Shown one piece after another: positions 8,226-16,364 of a stretch of DNA of 18,617 nucleotides; position 1 is the first letter of the stretch; each line of letters opens with the position of its first letter. Below the pieces are notes generated by a model, which saw only the letters and a list, made by a program, of their open reading frames with translations, did no database searches and was not told where the DNA came from. Origin of the DNA: Entrophospora sp. SA101. Taxonomy: Eukaryota > Glomeromycota > Glomeromycetes > Entrophosporales > Entrophosporaceae. Position numbers and translations under genes: made by a program. The DNA is taken from assembly GCA_958430865.1 (NCBI GenBank), contig CAUDNR010001049.1, positions 1 through 18,617 of the forward strand. The letters run 5' to 3'.

Positions 8226-8610
8226 ATAATCTGTGCTTATTATTAATATTATTTATTAATATATAAAATTATTACACAATTACTTAGATCTTATATACAT
8301 CGAAATTAATGAGAGTGAATATAACAAACAAACCTTGGTTTTTACAAGTATAATCTGTGCTTATTATTAATATATAAAATTGTTAAATGATCACTTAGAT
8401 CTTATACGTATACATCAGAATTAATGAGAGTGAATATAACAAACAAACCCAGGTTTTTACAAGTATAATCTGTGCTTATTATTAATATTAATATATAAAA
8501 TTGTTACACAATTACTTAGATCTTATATACATCGAAATTAATGAGAGTGAATATAACAAACAAACCTTGGTTTTTACAACTATAATCTGTGCTTATTATT
8601 AATATCATCT
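8226..8610. repeat. Tandem repeat, unit about 115-124 bp, three copies plus a partial
   Basis: Units start with ATAATCTGTGCTTATTATTA at 8226, 8350, 8465 and 8582. Each contains ACTTAGATCTTATA, AATTAATGAGAGTGAATATA and CAAACAAACC. Copies one and three are almost identical; copy two differs at several sites (a GATCACTTAG variant, CGTATACATCAG). The last copy is cut after about 30 bp. It is too long and too similar throughout to be a CRISPR array. Confidence 0.9.
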
Positions 8611-8854
8611 ATTAAATATGTAAATAAAAGTCCTTCTAAATCGTTATACTTGATGAATGTTTTATCAATTATTCATAGTTATATAGCAGTTGATTGAAGT
8701 GTTAAAAGCAAGATCTATGAAGCTTGCAATTAAAACCATTAATAATCATTAATGAAACTTTAATCAAAAATCAACAAATCTTTCTTTTCTTTAAGTTAAC
8801 TGACATTTTGTTAATAGCCATCTTGAAAGAAGTCCATTACACAAATTCATTTTT
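8611..8854. other. Spacer with a 16-bp direct repeat
   Basis: No gene is seen. TTTTGTTAATAGCCAT occurs at 8806-8821 and again at 8851-8866, the second copy overlapping the start of the next MITE. Confidence 0.4.
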
Positions 8855-9120
8855 GTTAATAGCCATATACAGAAAGGTTCTTTTTATGAAATATACAGAA
8901 CCTATGTGACAAATAAGAATTAACTCTTAGAGTTGGTAAACACTCTGTAATCCTTGCCACCCCCAGCCCACAAATTTAATCATCACATCATCAATAAATG
9001 TCACGTAGGTTTTACAAAAATTTTAAACTACAATTTGGTTTCCTTTTTTGTAGAATGAATTGCCATTTTTGGTAGTTCTATATATTCCGTAAAAAAGAAC
9101 CTTTCTGTATATCTATTAAC
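8855..9120. mobile_element. MITE with 46-bp inverted repeats
   Basis: 8855-8901 (GTTAATAGCCATATACAGAA, then AGGTTCTTTTT... to ACAGAAC) and 9075-9120 are inverted copies with about six differences. The interior has no ORF. Outer boundaries are uncertain because similarity fades rather than stops, and no clear target duplication was seen. If the real end is TATACAGAAAGG, a TA-type duplication is possible. Confidence 0.75.
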
Positions 9121-9437
9121 TGAAATTACATGTATTTGATCTATAGATACAGAAATTCCATATGAATTATAATTTTTTATTGCTATTAATAAAGTAATAC
9201 ATATCATGAGAAAAATTGTATCAAATTAACTGAAATTACCATAACTCAGTCAATATCTGGCTGTTTTGAATAAAAACAACTACCATTCAAATTCTCTCAA
9301 TAGGTGTCTAATTCATAAAATTCGAATCACTAGATATAAATATTGAAATAAATGTGAACTGTATGGGAGGGAATACATGGCCCTAAAGCCATATATGTGT
9401 ATCCCTATACTTTAGGTTCATTTGCAATTATTTAATA
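9121..9437. other. Spacer with an imperfect hairpin
   Basis: 9361-9410 can fold on itself (GTATGGGAGGGAATACATGGC against GCC...CCCTATAC around CCTAAA), probably a small MITE relic. TTAACTGAAATTAC appears near 9116 and again near 9227. No gene is seen. Confidence 0.5.
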
Positions 9438-10125
9438 TTATTTATTATTTTTATTTATGATTTCATTATTTTTATTACTACTACTAATGACATTATCATT
9501 ATTTTTCTCTTGTTTATTTACCCAGGCTTCGATTTTATCTAATGATGGAACTTGTGGTTTTCTTTGATGGCATAGAATCCAGATAATGTTCCAGTACTAA
9601 GTCTAATTTCTTTGGATAACATATCATACATTTTAGTGTAAGAATACCCATTTTTTCTTCTTCTTTCATCAAAATAGGTACGTAAATTCATTCCAAATTG
9701 TTTTGGTTTCATCTAAGGTTGCTTGCTGAAATTCCTCCAGAAATCAATCAGCAGGGTTTTGGCAGGTTACACATTAATTGTTTATTAGAGTTTTGGCAGA
9801 GTTTCGCATTTTGAGGTTTTGCCATTTTGGCATAGTTTCAACAGGATTTTTGATAAGATTTAATATAGTTTTGCCATGGTTTCAGTAATTACTAAGGAGG
9901 TTTCGCCCACAACCTTAGTTTCATCAGAATATTCTGATCTATGACTTCTAACAAAAGCATGTTCTATATATAATATTAAACTCATTAGTATGGATGATAA
10001 TGATTCTGGAATAAGTGGATTTATGTAAAATAGGTTAGTAAAACTACCTTGACTTGTATTTCACTCCTCCATTCTGATTCAGTATATATTTTATTTATTC
10101 CATTCTTGAGCTCTAAAATATCTTC
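9438..10125 (-). pseudogene. Decayed gene with predicted helix-turn-helix C-terminus
   Basis: Pieces in minus-strand order. 10125-10062 gives EDILELKNGINKIYTESEWR. 10060-9918, one frame off, gives SFTNLFYINPLIPESLSSIL through AFVRSHRSEYSDET. Then comes the hAT-like MITE. Coding resumes with KTIWNEFTYLF, then after one extra T DERRRKNGYSYTKMYDMLSK and EIRLSTGTLSGFY, and after a 2-nt insertion HQRKPQVPSLDKIEAWVNKQ with an Asn/Ser tail, ending at a TAA at 9438. The segment from YSYTKMYDMLSKEI to IEAWV has the helix spacing of a Cro/XRE-like HTH (inference, no family recognised). Three frameshifts and the insertion kill the gene. The ATG at 9712 lies in the wrong frame for the preceding residues. 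Confidence 0.6.
9706..9925. mobile_element. hAT-like MITE (204 bp) with 8-bp target duplication
   Basis: GTTTCATC at 9706-9713 and again at 9918-9925 brackets 9714-9917. Its ends are perfect 8-bp inverted repeats (TAAGGTTG / CAACCTTA), extending imperfectly to about 27 bp. An 8-bp duplication and a YARNG-type terminus are hAT hallmarks. The inside carries about six degenerate GGTTTTGCCA/GTTTTGGCA units in both orientations, as expected for subterminal transposase sites. It has no ORF. Confidence 0.85.
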
Positions 10126-10607
10126 TCAAGATTTTTTGTAGCAACACCTTGACACTTTGATTCACTTATGAATGTCCATATCATAATTACCATAATTGCA
10201 TATAGTGTGATGAAAAGAATATTGGCTAATGTTAAGTTGATATATATTTTGATGATTTATTTGATTGATTGATTTATTTGATTGATTTATTTGATCAATT
10301 GATATTTAAAATAGATTTTTAATCAATTTTTTGAGAAGTGGATTTTATCTTGAATTTATATATCGACCTTCTATCATTACCAGTAACCAGAAATTAGAAA
10401 TAACAAATCTATTATATCAAATTTGATAAGCCTGTTTTTGACACATTGACAAGTGAGGTAAATTTATTATTACAATATAAACTTATATGGAGAGAAAATA
10501 CAAGGATTCTATGGGTGGTGGGTGATTTTAGTATTTGAATCCGAATCTCAAATGAGACTCATTAAGGGGGTTACACATTATCAAGATCATGTGGTGAACA
10601 CATGATT
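10126..10607. other. AT-rich spacer with simple repeats
   Basis: 10252-10300 is a short tandem run of TTGATTGATTTAT. A hairpin ATCATGTG-GTGAA-CACATGAT is at 10586-10606. TTAAGGGGGTTACACATTAT (10562-10581) resembles the end of the next element with a short deletion. No gene: the minus-strand ORF at 10528-10713 crosses the element end and is unlikely to be real. Confidence 0.5.
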
Positions 10608-11379
10608 TTAAGGGTAGAGTTCGGTTACACAGTATTTCAGATAGAAATGGATGGCAAAATGTGTTGATCATTGAAACAAAAATATGGCACAACCATGATT
10701 TAACATTCAACACTTTTAATACATTTAATATAGCAACAAATATAATTTATTCAGATATGTGACCATTTGTTATTACAATTTGTCATTAGAAAACAGATAT
10801 AATAGATATATTACATTGATCTGTTGATAATTATTTATATTTATACCCTTTAGCAGAAACAGCCAAGCATTGTAGTTGTCCAAGTTTAATGATATTTTTA
10901 CTTTTTCCATGATCTATATTTTACTATTTCAGAATAATTAATAAGTAATTTTATATACAATTGACAAATTAATAATAAAGTAATAGTAATACTTCTCTTA
11001 TTTTTATGTTTTACAAATCACATATAAATATTTGATATGTCCAAGCTTTTTTACAGGATCTTGAGCTTAGGCGAATGAATTAATGAATGAAAGCCAACAA
11101 GTGAGTGGTGGCATTCTCAACCTTCAACCATAAATTACCGATCTAATTTTATTGTTGGATAAATTGTGAATTAAAAAATTAATAATACATTACAAAATGT
11201 AAAATAATGGAGAATAACTACTTGAATGTATCACCATTCCAAAAAAACGTTTCTTATTAAATTGTTTTCTCATGTAAAGAATTTGTAATTGGTGTTAAAA
11301 GCTAGTAATGATTCATGCCAAGGTAGTCTCGTTTCTATTTATTACTATACATACATACATACATACATACATACATACA

Positions 11380-11415
<36 letters not shown>

Positions 11416-11816
11416 TATATAATATAAAAATGAAATATTATTAGTAACAACCTTGTCTTCTTATAAAATTCTAATTTTTTTTTATAAATCAATAGCTATT
11501 AAGGTTAACTTGAAGACTGTTCATTTAGTTTTCCTTACTTTAACAAAAACATATGGTAGAGGACAAGAATTCGTAACTTTACTTATAGAATTCGTAACAT
11601 ATGTTGAACTTCACATTACCTTTTTAGTAAAGCTTTATTAACAAATGTTATTAAAAGCACATTGTTCAATAGTTTTAATCCCAGAGAGTATATATACAAA
11701 GTTTCATTTAAGTTTCGCAATTTTACAAAAAAGTTTTATTTGTTCAAACCTTAAAAATTGTGGTCGTGTGATTTTTTTGCCATATGATATATTGTGTAAG
11801 CAAACTCTACCCTTAA
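10608..11816. mobile_element. Non-autonomous element with TTAA flanks (about 1.2 kb)
   Basis: TTAA at 10608-10611 is followed by GGGTAGAGTTCGGTTACACA. The right end, read in reverse from TTAA at 11813-11816, is GGGTAGAGTTTGCTTACACA. The two ends agree at about 24 of 27 bases, and similarity resumes at ATGGCAAAA further in. TTAA duplications are made by piggyBac and Kolobok families; which applies is unknown. The 1201-bp interior is AT-rich with a microsatellite and no transposase. Confidence 0.75.
11347..11421. repeat. Microsatellite (ATAC)n then (AT)n
   Basis: About 15 uninterrupted ATAC units (11347-11407) followed by about seven AT units. It lies inside the TTAA-flanked element. Confidence 0.97.
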
Positions 11817-12496
11817 TTTTTTCTTGATGATAATTTAGGAAGGATCATTTCCTATTTAAGAAATTTTATTTACTGAATTAGAAATGATATTCTAAAATTT
11901 GAAATTTTGCCAGGTTTTGCTATAGTGGTCAGATTTAGATGACTCGAGCTGTACAAGCTGTACAATTAACAGTTTCATTTATTTGTTAATTTTTCACAAT
12001 ATTATCAAATATATTGCATAACCATGGCGAACATTGTAATAGACATACATAACAGTGGGGAGCAAAAGTATATTTCATGCACAAGGAAAGAATTATTTAG
12101 TAATAAAAAGCTAAGTCAGGTTTATTTGTTTTATTTAACTAAGATATATAATTAAAAATATAAAAAATTACCAGTACAATTGCATGAGATTCAAGACTAC
12201 ATCAATTGCACAATTACATTAATAAAGCTATTATTTGTAATCTTATTGATGGAGATAGATTTGTACATGATTTAAAATTCTTTGTACTATAATCACATCT
12301 TTCTTTCTTCATTTATATAATCCATTGATCCTTTTTGTAGGTAGCATTTTACAAATTGAGTTATTTCTTCCTTCATCTGTTTCCCTCAACATATCAATTT
12401 GTAGCCTAGGCTCCAAAAATAAAAATAAAAATAAAATTTATATAATATTTTATGAGTTGACCACACCCATATTTACCTTCTTATACATAATAATTT
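11817..12496. other. AT-rich spacer, nothing recognised
   Basis: No convincing ORF or RNA. A 9-bp tandem GCTGTACAA pair is near 11949-11967. The plus-strand ORF at 12325-12528 has no ATG and looks like chance. Confidence 0.4.
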
Positions 12497-12687
12497 CACC
12501 TATAAAAGTTTCACCATCTGCATTCTAATTGTTTGTCAATAAAAAAAGAAAGAAATTCTTTATATAAAAAAAACTCTTTATCCTCTGTTTAATTCTTAAT
12601 GATTTTGTCTATAAGTTTCACTATATGCATAATAACTCTTTGTCAATTAAAAAGAAAGAATTAATAGATATTCATTTTAATTCTTTA
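12497..12687. repeat. Diverged direct duplication, about 112 bp apart
   Basis: CTATAAAAGTTTCACCATCT... to AAAGAAAGAAATTCTTTAT (12497-12563) recurs as CTATAAGTTTCACTATATGC... to AAAGAAAGAATTAATAG (from 12609). Both have TTTGTCAAT in the same place. The copies are old and diverged. Confidence 0.6.
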
Positions 12688-13739
12688 TTATGTTACTAAA
12701 TATCGAAAAAGGCATATGTAGTAATAATGATAATAATAATTTTGTGCCAGGGTAACCAAAGAATAGATAATAATCATCAATGGCTTTGGTCTGTGCATTT
12801 TCTTCCCATGCAATTGCTCTGATGTTTCTTTTCTTATATTCTTACATATAAATTATAATGTATTTTTCTATATCTTAGTTAAATCAAAATAAATACAATA
12901 TGACTTATCTTTTTATAGCCATTTAATTCATATCTGCTATAATGATTATGATGACTACGTGACACATTTGATGTATTATTATTTGAAATATTATAAAATA
13001 AATTGCATCATCCAAATAATAAAACCAATTCTAAGAGAAAATAAAATTATTTTCCCATTCCATATCATCACTAATATAATAAAGTTCCAAAAATATTCCA
13101 AAACATAATAAATGAATCTAGCATACAGAGCAAAACTTCACATGAGCTAGCATTCAAGGAGCTTTGATATCGAGCTTAGATGTCAGACTTAACAAATTAT
13201 CATTTCAAACACCTTTTTTGTTATCCTCGTAACAGGGACAATGAACTCTGGAATTATTAAAAAAAAATTTTAATAATCATTTATGTAAAATTCGATTAGC
13301 TAATTTAAACGTCTCTTTGAATAGAATTTAAAAGGGTTGACTCTTTTGTGCCAAAATGGTCTGAAAGAAATCTCTCTATGTTCGATATTAATAAATTAAA
13401 TAATATTTTTTCGAAATCGAAATACTATGCATATGCGAATGAATAACTAAAAGGTTCTCACGTTGCGTTTTCATTTATAAACTAAGAAAGTTTCTTCTGT
13501 TGGTTTTGAGGTAAGCAATGCCTGTAGCATCGAAATTTTTTTGAACTAACTTGATATTAATGTGACAGCGGAATATGCTAGTCTCGGAAAAATCAAGTGG
13601 AAAACAACTTTTTTAGAAACTTCCAAGTAAGTGTAATCGAGTGAAACTGTGCTTTCAGAATCATATGACCTCAGTATTCCGAATAAGGTTGATTTGGATA
13701 TTCCATTTACGACTATTGCATAAAGCTTACGTACGAACT
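12688..13739. other. Spacer, possible intron-like stretch only
   Basis: I see no gene. 13511-13569 begins GTAAGC, contains AACTAAC and ends GTGACAG, so it has all the signals of a short intron, but the flanking sequence does not read as a clear protein. From about 13180 the sequence is less repetitive than the neighbourhood. Confidence 0.3.
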
Positions 13740-13843
13740 GATTCGAATCGAACCATCAACGATTAGTACGATTCGTACCATCAGCGACTCGAATGATTCG
13801 TACCATTAGAACGATTTGAACCAATAATTTGATTCGAACCAAT
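13740..13843. repeat. Degenerate GATTCGAACCAT repeats
   Basis: About five copies of GATTCG(A/T)ACCA: GATTCGAATCGAACCAT, CGATTCGTACCAT, GATTCGTACCAT, GATTTGAACCAAT and GATTCGAACCAAT. They are spaced about 18-35 bp and are followed by TTTAAA-rich direct repeats (13848-13871). In reverse they read GGTTCGAATC, like a tRNA B box, but no tRNA fold surrounds them. Confidence 0.6.
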
Positions 13844-13941
13844 TATATAAATTTAAATTTAAATTTAAATACATTTTTTTATTTTAAATTCATAATAAAA
13901 ATATAACTTGAAACTATTATGCGAAAGGTTATATGTGGTCA

Positions 13942-14073
13942 TTATGTTTTAACCATTTTCTCTTTTCGATTATTGGAACAAACTTTACACACCATAGTGA
14001 TCTTTAGCTTTCCACGTTTTAGTTGATTGCAAGTTTTCTTCGCATCTTTTTTTTGTAACTGGTTTAAAACTAA
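13942..14073 (-). other. Open stretch resembling a coding relic, Lys-rich with CxxC
   Basis: 44 codons open between stops, without a useful ATG: KKDAKKTCNQLKRGKLKITM followed by VCKVCSNNRKEK. The Lys-rich lead-in to a CxxC pair resembles the zinc-knuckle tail of some transposases, but the later His/Cys are missing. It may be a remnant or chance. Confidence 0.25.
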
Positions 14074-14109
14074 TTAAAACAGATGAAGATTGTGATACTG
14101 TCATTATAG

Positions 14110-14283
14110 TTTTCAGATGTGGTAGTTGAATTTGAATCCAATTGTATAGAAGGTCTGGGAAGTGAAAGAATTCTAATTCCGAATATTCGAATCGAAGAAT
14201 TTGTCGATCGCATAATAATAAAAAGGAAAATGGTTGTGGTAGAAACGATGCTGACCTTTACTAAAACATTCCAGTTACAATGA
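14110..14283 (+). other. Open stretch resembling a coding relic
   Basis: 58 codons open between TAG and TGA (FSDVVVEFESNCIEGLGSER, then ILIPNIRIEEFVDRIIIKRK...). Composition is protein-like and it uses CTG, GTC and CGC codons that are uncommon here. It has no start ATG near the front, but a CAG acceptor-like signal precedes it (14113-14115). No family is recognised. Confidence 0.25.
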
Positions 14284-14826
14284 TTATTAGTTGTAAATGT
14301 CTTGGTAAGATTGCTGCTGAAGTTAATGTTACAAGGTGCAACAAAGGACGAAATGGAAAAATATATTGTTATTATTATTATTTTTATATATTAATATTAT
14401 TTATATTATAAATAAATTGAATAATATCAAACTACAATGTAAACTGAAGTTGAATTTTGTTCAACAGCTAAACTTGGTTTCTCTAATCGGTTTGTCATTT
14501 CGAATTTTTACTGTCGTCATTAATATAGGTCAATCTTTTTAATACAGTAGATTTTATGATGTATGAAAAATTGGTCATTTTAAGTGCTTATAACTTAAAT
14601 TTATTGGGTTTTGAAACGCTTTCTCTTTAACTTCAACAATTACTTATAAGCATATCATAACTTAATTAACAATATTGTTATAAATTTATAATTAATTGAT
14701 TTTTATCTTTCTATTGTTAAAATCTTGAGAGATGGCACATGTCTTTAAATAAAAGTGCCAAGTATACACATACAAATATTAAGAAAATTCTAATTCAATA
14801 CAACCAATCCAAAAAAAAAAAATAAT
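14284..14826. other. Region downstream of the RBR gene, no gene seen
   Basis: TGCTTATAA (14585-14593) and TTATAAGCA (14644-14652) are exact inverted copies. Otherwise it is AT-rich filler that includes the presumed 3' untranslated region of the RBR gene. No clear AATAAA was seen just after its stop on the minus strand. Confidence 0.4.
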
Positions 14827-16332
14827 TTACAACTCTTCGTAAGCACTATAATAAGTACAAGTTTTTTTATGATAATGATTTCCATAATTAAGAATACTCT
14901 CATAATCCGCAAAACATCTAATAATAAATTATTATTGGTTAATATTAATTTAATGGTCAAATCATAAATCATTAATCAAATTACAAATTATTATTTTGTA
15001 AATTATACTTACAACCAACAAAATTCATATTTGCATTCAGGAACTTTGCATGTCATATGATCACATCCCTCATTCTTTGAAATTCTTACTCCACATTTGG
15101 GACAAGGTTTGGTATGCTTTGCTAAATATTTTTGAGTAGCCTTATTTTTATTTTTGTCGATTTTATCATATTGTTGGCAAGTTAATCCTTCATGCCATAA
15201 TGAATCATGCGTGAAGCAACTTTTAGTTCCACAATCTCTGCATGTCAATATTGGCTCAGATTCACTTCCTATATGAGATTGAGCTGATTTGCATTTAGGA
15301 TTTTTACACCATCTAATATCTGGCATCTGTTGGAGTGCTTTACGTAATGCTAATTCGTCATATCTAATAAAATTAAAATTTTTAAATTTTTTTTTTGTTT
15401 TTGCTTTTGAAAAATCAAAATAAATCATTTTGTTTTTTTCTTACCTTTGATATAAATTATCATTAACAAGATTTTTTATTTCATAATTATCTAAAATTAC
15501 ATCACATCCTATAAAAGGACACTTGATATTTATATCACCTTTATCATTTAAATTACCTTCAATGTATTTATTAACACATTCATCACATATGTTTGCATTA
15601 TGATTACAATTATTTGAAATTATCACAAATGATTTAGGAGGTCGTTCTTCAACACAAATTATACATTCTTTTTTCTTTAGGTTGCCTTTTAAAGTTGGAA
15701 TTCTACCGCTATCACTCAAATCTTGTAATTCCATTTCATATTTATGCATTTGTGAAGTATTATTTGGTTGGATCCTGAGGCATTTATTCTGATCAACTAA
15801 AACGTCTTCATATTGAATTTGTAGACGAAAAACTTCTTCACGAATTTCCCAAGCACGAGATTTCTTTGGTTTCATTACTAATGCATCATCCAAATCACAA
15901 AGTGCAAGTGCAAATTCATCAATATTTAGATAAGCGAATGCTCTATCACACTTCAATGAATAACTATTAGGAATTTGGGTCAATATTTCTGAGTATAATC
16001 TAATAGCAGACTGGTATTGACTATTTTGTAAACTTAAAGTTGCTTCCTGATACTTTGGATGTTGTTTTTTAGATTTTTTGAATGTATTTGAAAATCTTTT
16101 GCTTGTTGTTATTGGGGCTGGAATGGATGGTCTTCTGTCTTTATTTGTTGCATTATTATTATTATTATCGTTTTTTTTGTACTTAGTTTTGTCATTTATA
16201 TTAGATATACATGTATCATTATTATTATAATCACCTATATGATTTTTGTGATATGAGGGCATATGAAAAGAAGAGGAGCTGACACGTTTTGCGTCAACTG
16301 TAATATTTGAGTTATTTGTATGGTTTATATGT

Positions 16333-16364
<32 letters not shown>

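Noticed and set aside
8226..8610. CRISPR-like array
   Set aside because: The whole 115-124 bp unit repeats, with no unique spacers; this is an ordinary tandem repeat.
9539..9712. A 57-residue ORF starting at ATG 9712 as an intact small gene
   Set aside because: Its first 13 residues are in the wrong frame relative to the upstream coding stretch, which continues as KTIWNEFTYLF, and its end is a frameshift before HQRKPQVP.
10528..10713. 61-codon minus-strand ORF
   Set aside because: It crosses the TTAA boundary of a transposon, has no recognisable features and is Cys/His-rich only by chance.
11453..11827. Two plus-strand ORFs of about 60 codons
   Set aside because: They lie inside the non-autonomous TTAA element, have hydrophobic AT-driven composition, and the first lacks an ATG.
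13511..13569. Spliced gene around a GTAAGC...GTGACAG intron-like stretch
   Set aside because: Signals are present, but neither flank gives a protein-like frame; kept only as a note.
13740..13843. tRNA gene suggested by GGTTCGAATC
   Set aside because: The motif occurs five times with variable spacing and no acceptor, D or anticodon stem can be drawn.
14336..14542. 68-codon plus-strand ORF
   Set aside because: Leu/Ile/Asn-rich translation of AT-rich DNA without an ATG at its front and no domain.
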